64,000 bases of DNA from Pseudolysinimonas_A sp049651805 (GCF_049651805.1 NZ_JBASCU010000021.1:62001-126000), one strand, 5' to 3'. Counted from the first letter of the stretch, positions 1 through 8,942 are shown. Translations and numbers: made by a program. The notes: a model not told the origin generated them from the sequence alone.

Positions 1-507
1 CGCGACGCCTGGACCGTGACGTCGTGGGCTGAAATGCTCCGCCTGCGCTACGGCAACCGCAGCTTCGACTACACCATCGGCACCGGCCCGATCCGCTGGC
101 CGTTCCCGTACGCCGTACCCATCTCGAGCGGATTCGGTGCACGAGCCGCTCCCTGCCGCGGATGCTCGACCGATCATTCCGGGCTCGACTTCGGCACCGG
201 CTACGGAGCGGCGATCTTCTCCGTCGCTGACGGTGTCGTCGTCGAGCGCAGCACCGGCGGCGGCACCTGGGGCAACTTCATCGTCATCGAAAGCACCACC
301 CCCGACGGTCAGGTATTCCAGGCCGGATACGCGCACATGGCCAGCGACTCCTCCGCCCTGGTGCTCGGCGACCAAGTCAAAGTCGGCGACTTCATCGGAC
401 TCACCGGCGCCACCGGACAGGTCAGCGGCGCGCACCTGCACTTCACGATCAAGATCGACGGCTCATTCGTCGACCCTTTCACCTTCCTCAAACGCTACGC
501 AGGCTAG
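1..507 (+). CDS. M23 family metallopeptidase, 5' end outside window
   Basis: C-terminal part of a secreted or envelope peptidoglycan endopeptidase of the LytM/M23 type. The frame is open back to base 1, so the true start lies upstream; a GTG at 16 is only the first start codon visible. Counting from that GTG, the zinc and catalytic motifs are complete: H54-x3-D58 (in DHSGLDFG), H107 (YAHM) and H140-L-H142 (GAHLHF). The Gly-rich beta-sheet core around them is typical of the family. Whether a signal peptide or other domains precede it cannot be seen. Confidence 0.9.
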   Translation, partial: RDAWTVTSWAEMLRLRYGNRSFDYTIGTGPIRWPFPYAVPISSGFGARAAPCRGCSTDHSGLDFGTGYGAAIFSVADGVVVERSTGGGTWGNFIVIESTTPDGQVFQAGYAHMASDSSALVLGDQVKVGDFIGLTGATGQVSGAHLHFTIKIDGSFVDPFTFLKRYAG

Positions 508-560
508 CCTCACGCTGGGCCCGACACGAACGTGGGGGTCGTCCTGGCAGACTGGAAAGC

Positions 561-2378
561 GTGTCGAAGCGCAAGAAGAGAACACTGGGCAACCCTGCCC
601 GTTCCCGACCGCACGTGGGAGCGCAGGCCGTCATCCGCGGGTTCGCCCACTGGATGGGCGACTCCCCGGAGACGTTCACCGATCCTGCGGCCGCGCGCGC
701 CGGGCTTGAAGCCCTGCTCGCGGTGACCGCGAGGTCGGGGCTCGACCTCCACGATCCGGATGAGACCGAGAACATCCTCGATCTGCTCATCGAAGGCGGC
801 CATGAAGGCGGCCTGTTCGACGTTTTACACGACTACCTGCATTTCCGCCTGGACACGTCACCCGAGGGCGGATGGGTCGATGCACACGAGTTGCTCGAAG
901 CGGCGCTCTCCTCCTCCGACGACGTGCTTCCCGACGTCGTTGCCGCCGCCCTGGAAGACGCGGGCCGGCTTGATCCCGACCAGCGCCGTCACGCGCTCGC
1001 CGAGGTTCCGATCGTCGCGCGCGTTCGGGACATGCTGGAATGGATCGGGTCAGGCCGAGCTATCACCGCATCGGGAGCGCTGCGTCGGGCCGATATCGCG
1101 CCGGTCGCCGCACTTCTGGGTATCGCGGCGCGTGGCGTCGCGAAGTCACCGCATTGGGGCGAGTTCCGCGACGGCGCGGTGGTGGTGGAGGGCGAAGCGC
1201 ACGTGCAGTCGATGTGGGAGCTTCCGACCCTGGCGGCATGGTGGGAAGCGTTGAGGGTGGCCGATCTCATCGAGATCACCCGCACGCGCGTGCGGCGGGG
1301 GTCGGCGGCATCCGACTGGCTCGACGAAGCGATGCCGCAGCTCGACGACGCCACCGCGGTCGTGGCGGTCTTCGTCGCGCAGGAGCTCACCGGCGCGCTT
1401 CAGAGCGATCCGGATGACTGGAACACCACGATCTTGCGTCTCACCCTGGCCCACGCCGTCGCAGCGCTCGACCCCGACGAAGCGGTAGACCTCGCCGGGG
1501 GGCACACCGCGCTCGATGAGCTACTGCGGCCGCGTGCTGAGCGCACCCTCGAGCATCTGGCCGGGGCAGGCCTCGTGATCGTCGATGATGCCGGGCGATA
1601 CCGTGTTCCCGACCTGTTGCGCGGTGCCTTCGCGCGAGGTGTGGTTCTTGCGATGACGTTCATTGCGGGACTGGTCGACGACGACCAGGAGGCCTTCGAT
1701 CCTGGGGACGACGATGACTCCTCCCCGTTCGACGACCCCGAGGTGAGAGCGACGATGGCCAGGCTCGGCATCGTTCACACCCCGGGCATGGCCGCCGAAG
1801 TGATGAGCGAATTGGCCCCACTGCTGGCCGAGGAGGGAATCGACCTTGACAACCTCGTCGTCGAGGACCTGGATGTCGTCAACGCGGCGCTCGCGCGAGC
1901 GACGGAACGCCGCAACCTCGATCGGTTCACACCGGTCGGGCAGCATCGCGCGATGGCTCTGACCGTGCATCGATTGGTGACCGAGGCGCTCGCCGAGAAC
2001 GGCGTCGAGCTGGCACGTGCCGTCATGGACGGCGTGCAGCCCGACCCGGTCGGGAACCTGCCGTCGGTGGCCCAGGTGATCGGCGTGGGACTGGGGACCC
2101 TCGACGAATGGCATCGCGACCCCGCCGTCGCTCGGGTGGTCGTGCGGGCGCAGGTGCCCGAGTGGGATGCGGCGGAAGTCCGCGCGGCGCGCGACATCCT
2201 CAAGGCGGCACGCAACGGCGCCGCGTTCGATCAGCTGGGCGCCTTGATCGGTCGCCATCGCGGCAAGTCGGTGTTGGAAGGCACCCTGCTGGCGGTTGCG
2301 GGGGCGGCCATCGCGCGTGCCGAGCACGAGGGCGTCACCGTGCGCGACCTCGTCGGTCGAGTGCTCACCGACGACTGA
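561..2378 (+). CDS. Unrecognised 605-aa acidic protein
   Basis: Long open frame with strong actinobacterial codon bias starting at GTG 561, with a weak purine-rich stretch (GGAAAG) just before it. I do not recognise the family. The N-terminus is very basic (KRKKR at residues 3-7). The rest is helical-looking, rich in Ala, Leu and Asp/Glu, with no membrane segment and no signal peptide. A strongly acidic linker (DDDDSSPFDD) near residues 380-392 divides it into two parts. It lies 53 bases after the M23 peptidase on the same strand and is tail-to-tail with the bkd operon 7 bases away. No function is proposed. Confidence 0.75.
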   Translation: MSKRKKRTLGNPARSRPHVGAQAVIRGFAHWMGDSPETFTDPAAARAGLEALLAVTARSGLDLHDPDETENILDLLIEGGHEGGLFDVLHDYLHFRLDTSPEGGWVDAHELLEAALSSSDDVLPDVVAAALEDAGRLDPDQRRHALAEVPIVARVRDMLEWIGSGRAITASGALRRADIAPVAALLGIAARGVAKSPHWGEFRDGAVVVEGEAHVQSMWELPTLAAWWEALRVADLIEITRTRVRRGSAASDWLDEAMPQLDDATAVVAVFVAQELTGALQSDPDDWNTTILRLTLAHAVAALDPDEAVDLAGGHTALDELLRPRAERTLEHLAGAGLVIVDDAGRYRVPDLLRGAFARGVVLAMTFIAGLVDDDQEAFDPGDDDDSSPFDDPEVRATMARLGIVHTPGMAAEVMSELAPLLAEEGIDLDNLVVEDLDVVNAALARATERRNLDRFTPVGQHRAMALTVHRLVTEALAENGVELARAVMDGVQPDPVGNLPSVAQVIGVGLGTLDEWHRDPAVARVVVRAQVPEWDAAEVRAARDILKAARNGAAFDQLGALIGRHRGKSVLEGTLLAVAGAAIARAEHEGVTVRDLVGRVLTDD

Positions 2379-2385
2379 CTCTTCG

Positions 2386-3612
2386 TCAGAGTCGGCTGTA
2401 GAGCTGCGCCGGATGCTCGATCGCATCGACGATCGTGCGCAGGAAGCCGGCCGCATAGCCGCCGTCGCAGACGCGGTGATCGAACACGAGCGACAGCTGC
2501 ACGATCCGGCGCGGCACGATCTCGCCGCTGACCACCCACGGGCGCTCGAGCATGCGCCCGACCCCGAGGATGGCGACCTCGGGGTGGTTGATGATCGCGG
2601 CGGAGCCGTCGACCCCGAGGGAGCCGTAGTTGTTGAGGGTGAAGGTCGACCCGGCGAGCTGCTCCGGGGTCGCGGAGCCGGAGCGCGCCGACTCGGCGAC
2701 CCGGCGTAGCTCGGCGTCGAGGTCCGCGATGCTCATCTCGTGGGCGTTGCGCACGACCGGCACCATGAGACCGCGCGGGGTGTCGGTGGCGACGCCGAGG
2801 TTCACGCCGGCGAACTCGATCAGCTCGGCGCCGTCGTCGCTCAGCCGGCCGCCGAGCGCGGGGTAGGCGGCGAGGGCGATGAGCACGTACTTCGCGAGGA
2901 TCGCGGTGAACGACGGGCTCTTACCGTCGACGGCCATCGCGGCGCGCAGGGTCCAGAGGTCGGTGGCGTCGACATCCACCCACACCGTCGCCTCGGGGAT
3001 CTCGGCGCGGCTGCGGCTGAGCTTCGCGCTCACCGCTTTGCGCAGCATGCCGAGCGGCTCCCGCTTGGCGACCGCGAGGCCGGCGATGAGTTCGCCCGAC
3101 GCGGCGGGCTGCCGCACCGAGAGGGCGCGCAGCACGTCGCCACGGGTCACGGCGCCGTCGGCTCCGGTGGCCGGGATGCTGCGCAGGTCGAGCCCTTCGG
3201 CCTGCGCGAGGCGACGCACGATGGGCGACCGCACGGCGACCGGCCCGGTGCGGGTGGGAGGGGAGGCGACAGCGGATGCCGCGACAGCTGCGCGCACCGA
3301 CTTGCGTCGCCGGGTCCCACCGGAGTGTCCACTCGTGCCGTAGCCGATGAGCACGTTGCCCGAGCCGCCCCTCTCATCCGTCACTTCCAGCAGCGGGGCG
3401 CCGACGGCGAGGGTGTCGCCCTCTGCGCCGTGCAACGCCGCAACGGTGCCGGCATACGGGGAGGGCAGCTCGACGACGCTCTTTGCGGTCTCGACCTCGG
3501 CGATCGGCTGGTCGACCCGCACGGTGTCGCCGGGCGCGACGAGCCAGCGGATGAGCGCGGCCTCGGTGAGCCCTTCGCCGAGGTCGGGTAGCCGGAAGAC
3601 CTGGTTCCCCAT
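2386..3612 (-). CDS. bkdC: Dihydrolipoamide acyltransferase (E2) of branched-chain 2-oxoacid dehydrogenase
   Basis: E2 core subunit that moves the acyl group from E1 to CoA. Of 408 residues, about 1-80 are a lipoyl domain with the lipoylated lysine K44 in ETAKSVVELP. About 130-170 are a peripheral-subunit-binding domain (VRSPIVRRLAQAEGLDL), and the rest is the catalytic acyltransferase with H379 and D383 in FDHRVCDGG. It is the third gene after bkdA and bkdB, 16 bases downstream of bkdB. The E1 pair plus E2 beside an Lrp regulator favours branched-chain oxoacids over pyruvate, but substrate cannot be settled by reading. No E3 is in the window. Confidence 0.92.
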   Translation of the reverse strand: MGNQVFRLPDLGEGLTEAALIRWLVAPGDTVRVDQPIAEVETAKSVVELPSPYAGTVAALHGAEGDTLAVGAPLLEVTDERGGSGNVLIGYGTSGHSGGTRRRKSVRAAVAASAVASPPTRTGPVAVRSPIVRRLAQAEGLDLRSIPATGADGAVTRGDVLRALSVRQPAASGELIAGLAVAKREPLGMLRKAVSAKLSRSRAEIPEATVWVDVDATDLWTLRAAMAVDGKSPSFTAILAKYVLIALAAYPALGGRLSDDGAELIEFAGVNLGVATDTPRGLMVPVVRNAHEMSIADLDAELRRVAESARSGSATPEQLAGSTFTLNNYGSLGVDGSAAIINHPEVAILGVGRMLERPWVVSGEIVPRRIVQLSLVFDHRVCDGGYAAGFLRTIVDAIEHPAQLYSRL

Positions 3613-3628
3613 CAGTCGTCACGCTCCA

Positions 3629-4642
3629 TCAGTCAACCCAGTGGAGCGAGTCGACGGCGTCGAGTACGCGGTCGACGTCGGGGAGGTAGAACTTCTCGAG
3701 CTTCGGCGGCGCGAATGGAACGTCGAATCCGGTGACCCGGCGCACGGGGGCTTCGAGGTACTCGAAGCAGCGCTCTCCGACGCGGGCGGCGATCTCGGCG
3801 GCGACGCTCGCGAAGCCCGAGGCCTCGGCGATGACGACGGCACGTCCCGTCGACTTCACGGCGGCCATCACGGTCGCGTCGTCGAACGGGGTGAGGGTGC
3901 GCACATCCACGACCTGCAGGCTGCGACCCTCCTCCTCGGCGGCCGTCGCGGCGTCGAGGGCGACCTGCACCGACGTGCCGTACGCGATGAGGGTCCCATC
4001 CGTGCCTTCGCGCACGACGCGGGCCTGACCGATCTCGGCCGTCAGGCTGGTGTCGACCTCGCCCTTCGACCAGTACAGCTTCTTCGGCTCGAGCACGACG
4101 ACCGGGTCGGGGAACTCGATTGCGGCCCGCAGCAGCGAGTAGGCGTCTTGCGGCGTCGCGGGGGCGACCACCGTGAGGCCGGGAGTGTGCACGTAGTACG
4201 CCTCCGACGAGTCGCAGTGGTGCTCGACCCCGCCGATGCCGCCGCCGTAGGGGATGCGGATGACGATCGGCAGCCGCACGGCGCCTTGCGTGCGGTTGCC
4301 CATCTTGGCGACGTGACTCACCACCTGCTCGAAGGCGGGGTAGGCGAACGCGTCGAACTGCATCTCGACGACCGGAATCATGCCGTTCATCGCCATGCCG
4401 ACGGCCATGCCGACGATGCCCGACTCCGCGAGCGGGGTGTCGAAGCAGCGAGTCTCGCCGAACCGGGCGGTGAGCCCGTCGGTGATGCGGAACACTCCAC
4501 CCAACGCGCCGACGTCTTCGCCGAACATCAGCACGCGCTCGTCGGCCGCCATCGCGTCGGCGAGCGCGCGGTTGAACGCCGCCGCCATCGACAGGGTCTG
4601 GGTGGTGCCGGTGGGGGTGGGTGCGGCCTCGAGCAGCGTCAT
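3629..4642 (-). CDS. bkdB: 2-oxoacid dehydrogenase E1 component, beta subunit
   Basis: Beta subunit of the thiamine-diphosphate E1 (337 aa), a transketolase-like protein that completes the active site with E1 alpha. It shows the conserved EDVGALGGVFRIT segment near the N-terminus and the SGIVGMAVGMAMNG region. The frame is open further upstream, but ATG 4642 is preferred because it overlaps the bkdA stop as ATGA, the usual arrangement for translational coupling here. The longer frame adds an unlikely Arg-rich leader. Confidence 0.92.
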   Translation of the reverse strand: MTLLEAAPTPTGTTQTLSMAAAFNRALADAMAADERVLMFGEDVGALGGVFRITDGLTARFGETRCFDTPLAESGIVGMAVGMAMNGMIPVVEMQFDAFAYPAFEQVVSHVAKMGNRTQGAVRLPIVIRIPYGGGIGGVEHHCDSSEAYYVHTPGLTVVAPATPQDAYSLLRAAIEFPDPVVVLEPKKLYWSKGEVDTSLTAEIGQARVVREGTDGTLIAYGTSVQVALDAATAAEEEGRSLQVVDVRTLTPFDDATVMAAVKSTGRAVVIAEASGFASVAAEIAARVGERCFEYLEAPVRRVTGFDVPFAPPKLEKFYLPDVDRVLDAVDSLHWVD

Positions 4643-5730
4643 TCGGATGCCTCCCTCGCGAGTTCGGCGGAGAGCGACTGCCACTGCTCCTCGAGCTGCG
4701 ACGTTCGGGTCGCGTAGACGTGGCGGAACAGGTCTTCGGGGTCGGGGGTCTTCTCGGTGTTGAGGGCGTCGCGCAGGGCGGTGGCGACGACCTCGGCTTC
4801 GCCGGCGAACTGCTCCTCGGCAGACGCGGTGAGCGCCTTGCGGCCGACGAGGTGGGCGCGCAGCCGAAGCAGCGGGTCGCGGTCGAGCCAGTCGGTGACC
4901 TCGGCGCTGTCGCGATAGCGGGTGTCGTCGTCGGCGTTGGTGTGCGCCTGCATCCGATAGGTGTGGGCCTCGACCAGGCTCGGACCGCCACCAGTCCGAG
5001 CCCGGCCGACCGCCTCACCGAGAACCGCGAGGAGTGCGGCGAGGTCGTTGCCGTCCACCTGTTCGCCCGGCATCCCGTAGCCGATCGCCTTGTGGGCGAG
5101 CGACGGGGCGGCGGACTGGCGGGAGAGCGGAACCGAGATCGCCCAGGCGTTGTTCTGCACGAAGAACACGACGGGCAGGTGGAACACGGCGGCGAAGTTG
5201 AGGGCCTCGTGGAAGTCGCCTTCACTCGAGGCGCCGTCGCCGCACATCGCGATCACGACGGTGTCTTCGCCGCGGAGCTTGGCGGCGTGCGCGAACCCGA
5301 CGGCGTGCAGCAACTGGGTCGCGAGCGGCGTCGCCTGCGGGGCGACCTTGTACTGGGTCGGGTCGTAGCCGGAGTGCCAGTCGCCCTTGAGCAGCACCAT
5401 GGCATCCGCCGCCGGCACCCCGCGGGTGATGAGGGCGACCGAGTCGCGGTAGGTGGGGAACATCCAGTCGCCGTCACCGAGCACCATCGCCGCGGCGACC
5501 TGACAAGCCTCCTGCCCGTGCGACGACGGGTAGACGGCGAGGCGACCCTGGCGCACGAGGGCGTTGCACTGGTCGTTGATGCGGCGACCGATCACGAGCC
5601 CGCGATAACCCTCGCGCAGGCGGTCGACCGTTGGGGGCCGGTATCTCGCGTCAGTCACCTTGGCGCCGGCGGCATCGATCAGCTGCACCGGCTCTTCGCG
5701 CGGCAACAGCTCGACATCGTCGCGGGTCAT
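4639..5730 (-). CDS. bkdA: 2-oxoacid dehydrogenase E1 component, alpha subunit
   Basis: Alpha subunit (363 aa) of the E1 decarboxylase. The ThDP-binding motif is complete: GDG at 164-166 followed about 27 residues later by NN at 193-194 (VQNNAW). The usual Ser-containing loop is also visible. It is first in the bkdABC operon and has a Shine-Dalgarno-like GAAGGG seven bases before ATG 5730. The 153-base divergent region to the Lrp gene carries the probable operator. Role: oxidative decarboxylation of branched-chain 2-oxoacids, feeding branched acyl-CoA primers to iso/anteiso fatty acid synthesis or catabolism. Confidence 0.92.
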   Translation of the reverse strand: MTRDDVELLPREEPVQLIDAAGAKVTDARYRPPTVDRLREGYRGLVIGRRINDQCNALVRQGRLAVYPSSHGQEACQVAAAMVLGDGDWMFPTYRDSVALITRGVPAADAMVLLKGDWHSGYDPTQYKVAPQATPLATQLLHAVGFAHAAKLRGEDTVVIAMCGDGASSEGDFHEALNFAAVFHLPVVFFVQNNAWAISVPLSRQSAAPSLAHKAIGYGMPGEQVDGNDLAALLAVLGEAVGRARTGGGPSLVEAHTYRMQAHTNADDDTRYRDSAEVTDWLDRDPLLRLRAHLVGRKALTASAEEQFAGEAEVVATALRDALNTEKTPDPEDLFRHVYATRTSQLEEQWQSLSAELAREASE

Positions 5731-5777
5731 CGGCGGCCCTTCATTGGGTGGCGTTCCGTCTTACCAGGATCGGCCAG

Positions 5778-5795
5778 TTGCGACACTTGGTGCAA
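5778..5795. promoter_or_regulatory. Candidate Lrp-type operator upstream of bkdA
   Basis: An 18-bp imperfect palindrome with TTGC and GCAA arms and a C-A...T-G inner match sits between bkdA and the divergent Lrp-type gene. Lrp/AsnC regulators typically bind such dyads near their own and neighbouring promoters. The assignment rests on position and symmetry only. Confidence 0.45.
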
Positions 5796-5843
5796 CGAAT
5801 TCCCGTCGGTCGAGACAGGATGCCGTGCAGAGCCGTGATCGGT

Positions 5844-5849
5844 TACGAT
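5844..5849 (+). promoter_or_regulatory. Candidate -10 box of the Lrp-type gene
   Basis: TACGAT fits the actinobacterial TAnnnT -10 pattern and lies 34 bases before the start codon, leaving room for a leader with the GAGGAGG ribosome binding site. No convincing -35 was found. Confidence 0.35.
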
Positions 5850-5883
5850 TCGTCTACACGGCAGCGGTGTCTGAGGAGGCGGC

Positions 5884-6330
5884 ATGGATCTCGACGAGAC
5901 CGATCGACGCATCCTCGCGGAACTGCAACGCGACGGCCGCACCTCCATGAGCGCGCTCGCCGAAGCAGTGCACATCTCGCGGGCGAACGCCTACGCGCGC
6001 GTCAACCGGCTGGTCGACGCCGGCGTCATCTCCGGCTTCGGCGCTCGGGTCGACCCGGTGAAGGCCGGGTGGCACTCGTCGGCCTACGTGACGCTGTCGA
6101 TCGAACAGTCGTCGTGGCAGCTCGTGCGAACGCGCCTGCTCGAGATTCCCGAGGTCGAGCACATCGCGCTCGTCGGCGGCGACTACGACGTCATCCTGCT
6201 CGTGCGCGCCCACGACAACAGCGAGCTGCGGCGCGTCGTGCTGGAGCGGCTGCAGGCGATCCCCGAGGTGCGCACGACGAAGACGGCCCTCATCTTCGAG
6301 GACTTCGACCCCGTGCGAGCCGATGCGTGA
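5884..6330 (+). CDS. Lrp/AsnC family regulator, probable bkd regulator
   Basis: 148-aa Lrp/AsnC protein. Residues 1-60 form the N-terminal helix-turn-helix (LDETDRRILAELQRDGR start, recognition helix around ISRANAYARV), and residues 70-145 form the RAM ligand-binding domain with the GDYDVILLV strand. The start has a strong GAGGAGG ribosome binding site. Its divergent position next to bkdABC matches the BkdR arrangement known in other bacteria, so it probably senses a branched-chain amino acid or its oxoacid. The ligand is inferred. Confidence 0.9.
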   Translation: MDLDETDRRILAELQRDGRTSMSALAEAVHISRANAYARVNRLVDAGVISGFGARVDPVKAGWHSSAYVTLSIEQSSWQLVRTRLLEIPEVEHIALVGGDYDVILLVRAHDNSELRRVVLERLQAIPEVRTTKTALIFEDFDPVRADA

Positions 6331-6347
6331 TGTGTGATGCTTGATGC

Positions 6348-6575
6348 ATGCGCACCACCGCCAATATCGATGACGACGTCCTGGCGGCCGCGCGCCAGTA
6401 CGCCGATGTACGCGGCCTCACACTCGGCGAGGCGTTGTCACAACTCGCGCGGAGCGCCCTCAGCGAGCGAGCGCCCGGTGGCACGCGAAACGGTATCGTT
6501 TTGCTGCCGACGCGCCCGGGTGCACGTTCCGCAACTCTCGAAGATGTGAACGCACTGCGCGACGAGTTGCCGTGA
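6348..6575 (+). CDS. vapB: VapB-like antitoxin
   Basis: 75-aa small protein that looks like a ribbon-helix-helix antitoxin: an N-terminal beta strand and two helices (MRTTANIDDDVLAAARQYAD, then GLTLGEALSQLAR), followed by a basic, flexible tail that would wrap the toxin. It overlaps the PIN-domain gene by the GTGA tetranucleotide, the standard antitoxin-toxin arrangement. No ribosome binding site is obvious before ATG 6348. It lies 17 bases after the Lrp-type gene. Confidence 0.8.
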   Translation: MRTTANIDDDVLAAARQYADVRGLTLGEALSQLARSALSERAPGGTRNGIVLLPTRPGARSATLEDVNALRDELP

Positions 6576-7000
6576 CTCGACATCTGCTCGACGTCAACGT
6601 CGTGATCGCGCTGATCGATCCTCTTCACGTGCATCACGAGCGCGCACATCGATGGTTCGCCGCGCGCGGTGCAGACTCCTGGCACACCAGCCCGACGGTG
6701 CAGAACGGTGTTCTGCGCATCGTCGGCCACGCGAAGTACCCGACTTCGCAGCCCACTCCGGTGGTCATGGCCAGCGTAGAGAGTCTCGTCGCCCATCCGG
6801 GCCACGTGTTCCTACCCGACGCGGTCAGCCTGCTCGACAGCGCGGTGAATGCCGAGCGGTTGTTGTCGAGCGGACAAATCACTGACACTTACCTGCTGCA
6901 CCTCGCGTCGTCGAACGGCGCACAGCTCGCGACTTTCGACGCCCGCCTGGTCACTTCGGCCGTGGCCGACGGTGACGCTGCCTTGTTCCTGATTCCGTGA
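6572..7000 (+). CDS. vapC: PIN-domain toxin, VapC family
   Basis: 142-aa PIN-domain ribonuclease partner of the preceding antitoxin. Acidic positions expected to hold Mg2+ are visible at D7 (LLDVNVVIAL), D105 (ITDTYLL) and D123 (TFDARL). At the position where many relatives have Glu (TENG), this protein has Q44 (TVQNGVLRI). That variant may be a subfamily feature or may weaken activity. The start is GTG 6572, overlapping the antitoxin stop. Confidence 0.82.
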   Translation: MTRHLLDVNVVIALIDPLHVHHERAHRWFAARGADSWHTSPTVQNGVLRIVGHAKYPTSQPTPVVMASVESLVAHPGHVFLPDAVSLLDSAVNAERLLSSGQITDTYLLHLASSNGAQLATFDARLVTSAVADGDAALFLIP

Positions 7001-7013
7001 ACGACCCCGAAGG

Positions 7014-7787
7014 CTACTCGCGCCCGGTGAACACCGGCGGACGCTTCTGCTGGAAGGCCGCGAAGCCCTCCCGGTAATCGTCGGTATCGCACAGATCGGC
7101 CTGGGCGCGGTTCTCGTCGCTCATGCTCTGCCAGAGCCCGAGCCGCTCGTCGCGCAGCGCCGCGACCAGCTTCTTGCTCGCGAGGAACGCGAGGGTCGCC
7201 CCGGATGCCGCGGTACGCGCGGCGGTCATCGTCGCCTCCCCGACGTCGGCTGCGGGGAAGACCCGGCTGAACAGCCCGGACTGCACGGCCTCCTCGCCCG
7301 ACATGAGCCGGGCGGTGTAGATGAGGTCGAGCGTGCGGTGCGCGCCGAGCCGTTCGACGAAGAGCGCGTGACCCCCGGAGTCGAGGGTCGCGCCGAGGTT
7401 CGCGAACGGCGATCCGATCTTGGCGGTGTCGGCGACGTAGACGACGTCGGTGGCGATGAGCAGCCCGAGGCCGACGCCGAGGCACGCGCCGTGCGCGGCA
7501 GCGAAGGTCGGCGCGGGGAACGCGCTCATCTTCTTGAGCAGCGGCTCGACGCGACCGCCGAGGAAGCCGAGCACGTCGTCGTCGCGCGGGTCGACCCCGG
7601 CGATGTCGCGGCCGGCACAGAACGCCCGGCCCTCGCCGCGGAGCACGAGGGCCCGCACGCCCGCCGCGGCGGCCTCGTCATAGGCGGCGTCGAGTTCGTC
7701 AAGGGCTGACTCGTCGAGGGCGTTGAGCTTGTCGGGCCGGTCGAGGGTGACGACGGCCACCCCGTCGTCGATCGTCAGGTTCGGCAT
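7014..7787 (-). CDS. paaG: Enoyl-CoA hydratase/isomerase, probable PaaG
   Basis: 257-aa crotonase-fold enzyme. Oxyanion-hole segments are FCAGRD and ACLGVGLGLLIATD. The motif LDSGGHALF carries an Asp-Ser-Gly-Gly as in PaaG ring-1,2-epoxyphenylacetyl-CoA isomerases, rather than the two-Glu pattern of true hydratases. It follows paaE by 28 bases in the same orientation and has a strong AGAGGAG before ATG 7787. It would convert the epoxide made by PaaABCE to the oxepin-CoA that PaaZ opens. The PaaG call is well supported by context, less so by sequence alone. Confidence 0.82.
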   Translation of the reverse strand: MPNLTIDDGVAVVTLDRPDKLNALDESALDELDAAYDEAAAAGVRALVLRGEGRAFCAGRDIAGVDPRDDDVLGFLGGRVEPLLKKMSAFPAPTFAAAHGACLGVGLGLLIATDVVYVADTAKIGSPFANLGATLDSGGHALFVERLGAHRTLDLIYTARLMSGEEAVQSGLFSRVFPAADVGEATMTAARTAASGATLAFLASKKLVAALRDERLGLWQSMSDENRAQADLCDTDDYREGFAAFQQKRPPVFTGRE

Positions 7788-7815
7788 CGTCGCTCCTCTG
7801 CGGCAGCTCGGTCGG

Positions 7816-8940
7816 TCAGAAGTCGTAGTCGACGGCGACGGCGTCGCTCGTCGGGTGGGACTGGCAGGTCAGCACGTAGCCGGCATCCAGCTCGTCGGGT
7901 TCGAGCGCGAAGTTCTCGGTCATGCGCACGGTGCCGTCGACAAGCTTCGCGCGGCACGTTCCGCACACGCCGCCGGCGCAGGCGAACGGCACGTCGGTGC
8001 GCACCCGCAGGGCGGCATTGAGGATGCTCTCCGCCTGTCGCTCCGGCAGCACGACGGTCGAGGTGCGGCCGTCGAGGGTGAACTTCACCGTCGACGCGTG
8101 GATGCCGGCCTCGCGGTCGACCGGACGACCCACCGCTCCGGCGGAGCCGTACTCGGGGCGATCGGTGGTGAACAACTCGAAGTGCACGGCAGATCGGTCG
8201 ACCCCCGCGTCGCCGAGCTTGCTGCGGCACAGCTCGACGAGATCGAAGGGTCCGCAGAGGAACCATTCGTCGACATCCGCCGGGGGCACCAGGTATTCGA
8301 GGATGCCGTCGATCTTGGCCTCGTCGATGCGGCCCGAGAGCAGCTCCGAGGTGCGCTCCTCGCGCGACAGCACGTGGTGCAGGGCGAGGCGCTCGCGGTA
8401 GCGGTCTTTGAGGTCGGCGAGCTCTTCGAGGAACATCACGTCGAGCGACGTGCGGTTCGTGTACACGAGGCTGAAGCGCGCGTGCTCGGTCGCGCCGAGG
8501 ATCGTGCGGATGAGCGCCATCAGCGGCGTGATGCCCGAGCCCGCGGCGATCGCGGCGAAGTGCTTATGCTCCGCAGCGGTGAGGTCGGTGGTGAAGGTGC
8601 CCTGCGGGCTCATCACGTCGATCTGCATCCCGGGCTCGAGGTGCTCGTTCGCCCACGACGAGAAGACGCCGCCGACATCTCGCTTGATCGCGACGCGCAG
8701 CTCACCGCGCACGGGCGGTTGGCAGATCGAGTAACTGCGACGTAGCTCGGCGCCATCGGGGCTGGCGAGACCCGACCGCAGGGCGACGTACTGGCCGGGC
8801 GCGTAGTCATAGTCGTCGGCGAGGTCCTCGGGCACCGCGAAGGTGACCTCGATGCTGTCGGCGGTGAGTCGACGCACCTCGCGCACGGCGAGGGAGTGGA
8901 AGCGGGCGCGCCGCCGCGTGCCGATGTTCAGGGCTGCCAT
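7816..8940 (-). CDS. paaE: Phenylacetyl-CoA epoxidase reductase subunit PaaE
   Basis: 374-aa NAD(P)H-dependent electron donor for the diiron oxygenase PaaAC. The N-terminal part is a ferredoxin-reductase-like FAD and NAD(P)-binding module (YAPGQYVALR, LRRSYSICQPP, GSGITPLMALI). The C-terminal 90 residues are a plant-type [2Fe-2S] ferredoxin with CAGGVCGTC and a fourth Cys in LTCQSH. ATG 8940 is two bases after the paaD stop, so translation is coupled. Confidence 0.95.
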   Translation of the reverse strand: MAALNIGTRRRARFHSLAVREVRRLTADSIEVTFAVPEDLADDYDYAPGQYVALRSGLASPDGAELRRSYSICQPPVRGELRVAIKRDVGGVFSSWANEHLEPGMQIDVMSPQGTFTTDLTAAEHKHFAAIAAGSGITPLMALIRTILGATEHARFSLVYTNRTSLDVMFLEELADLKDRYRERLALHHVLSREERTSELLSGRIDEAKIDGILEYLVPPADVDEWFLCGPFDLVELCRSKLGDAGVDRSAVHFELFTTDRPEYGSAGAVGRPVDREAGIHASTVKFTLDGRTSTVVLPERQAESILNAALRVRTDVPFACAGGVCGTCRAKLVDGTVRMTENFALEPDELDAGYVLTCQSHPTSDAVAVDYDF

Positions 8941-8942
8941 GG

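Noticed and set aside
3633..5225. Long open frames opposite to bkdA and bkdB, and many others antisense to real genes
   Set aside because: They are rich in Arg, Pro and Ser with no domain pattern, as expected for mirror frames of high-GC genes; the sense frames carry clear family motifs.
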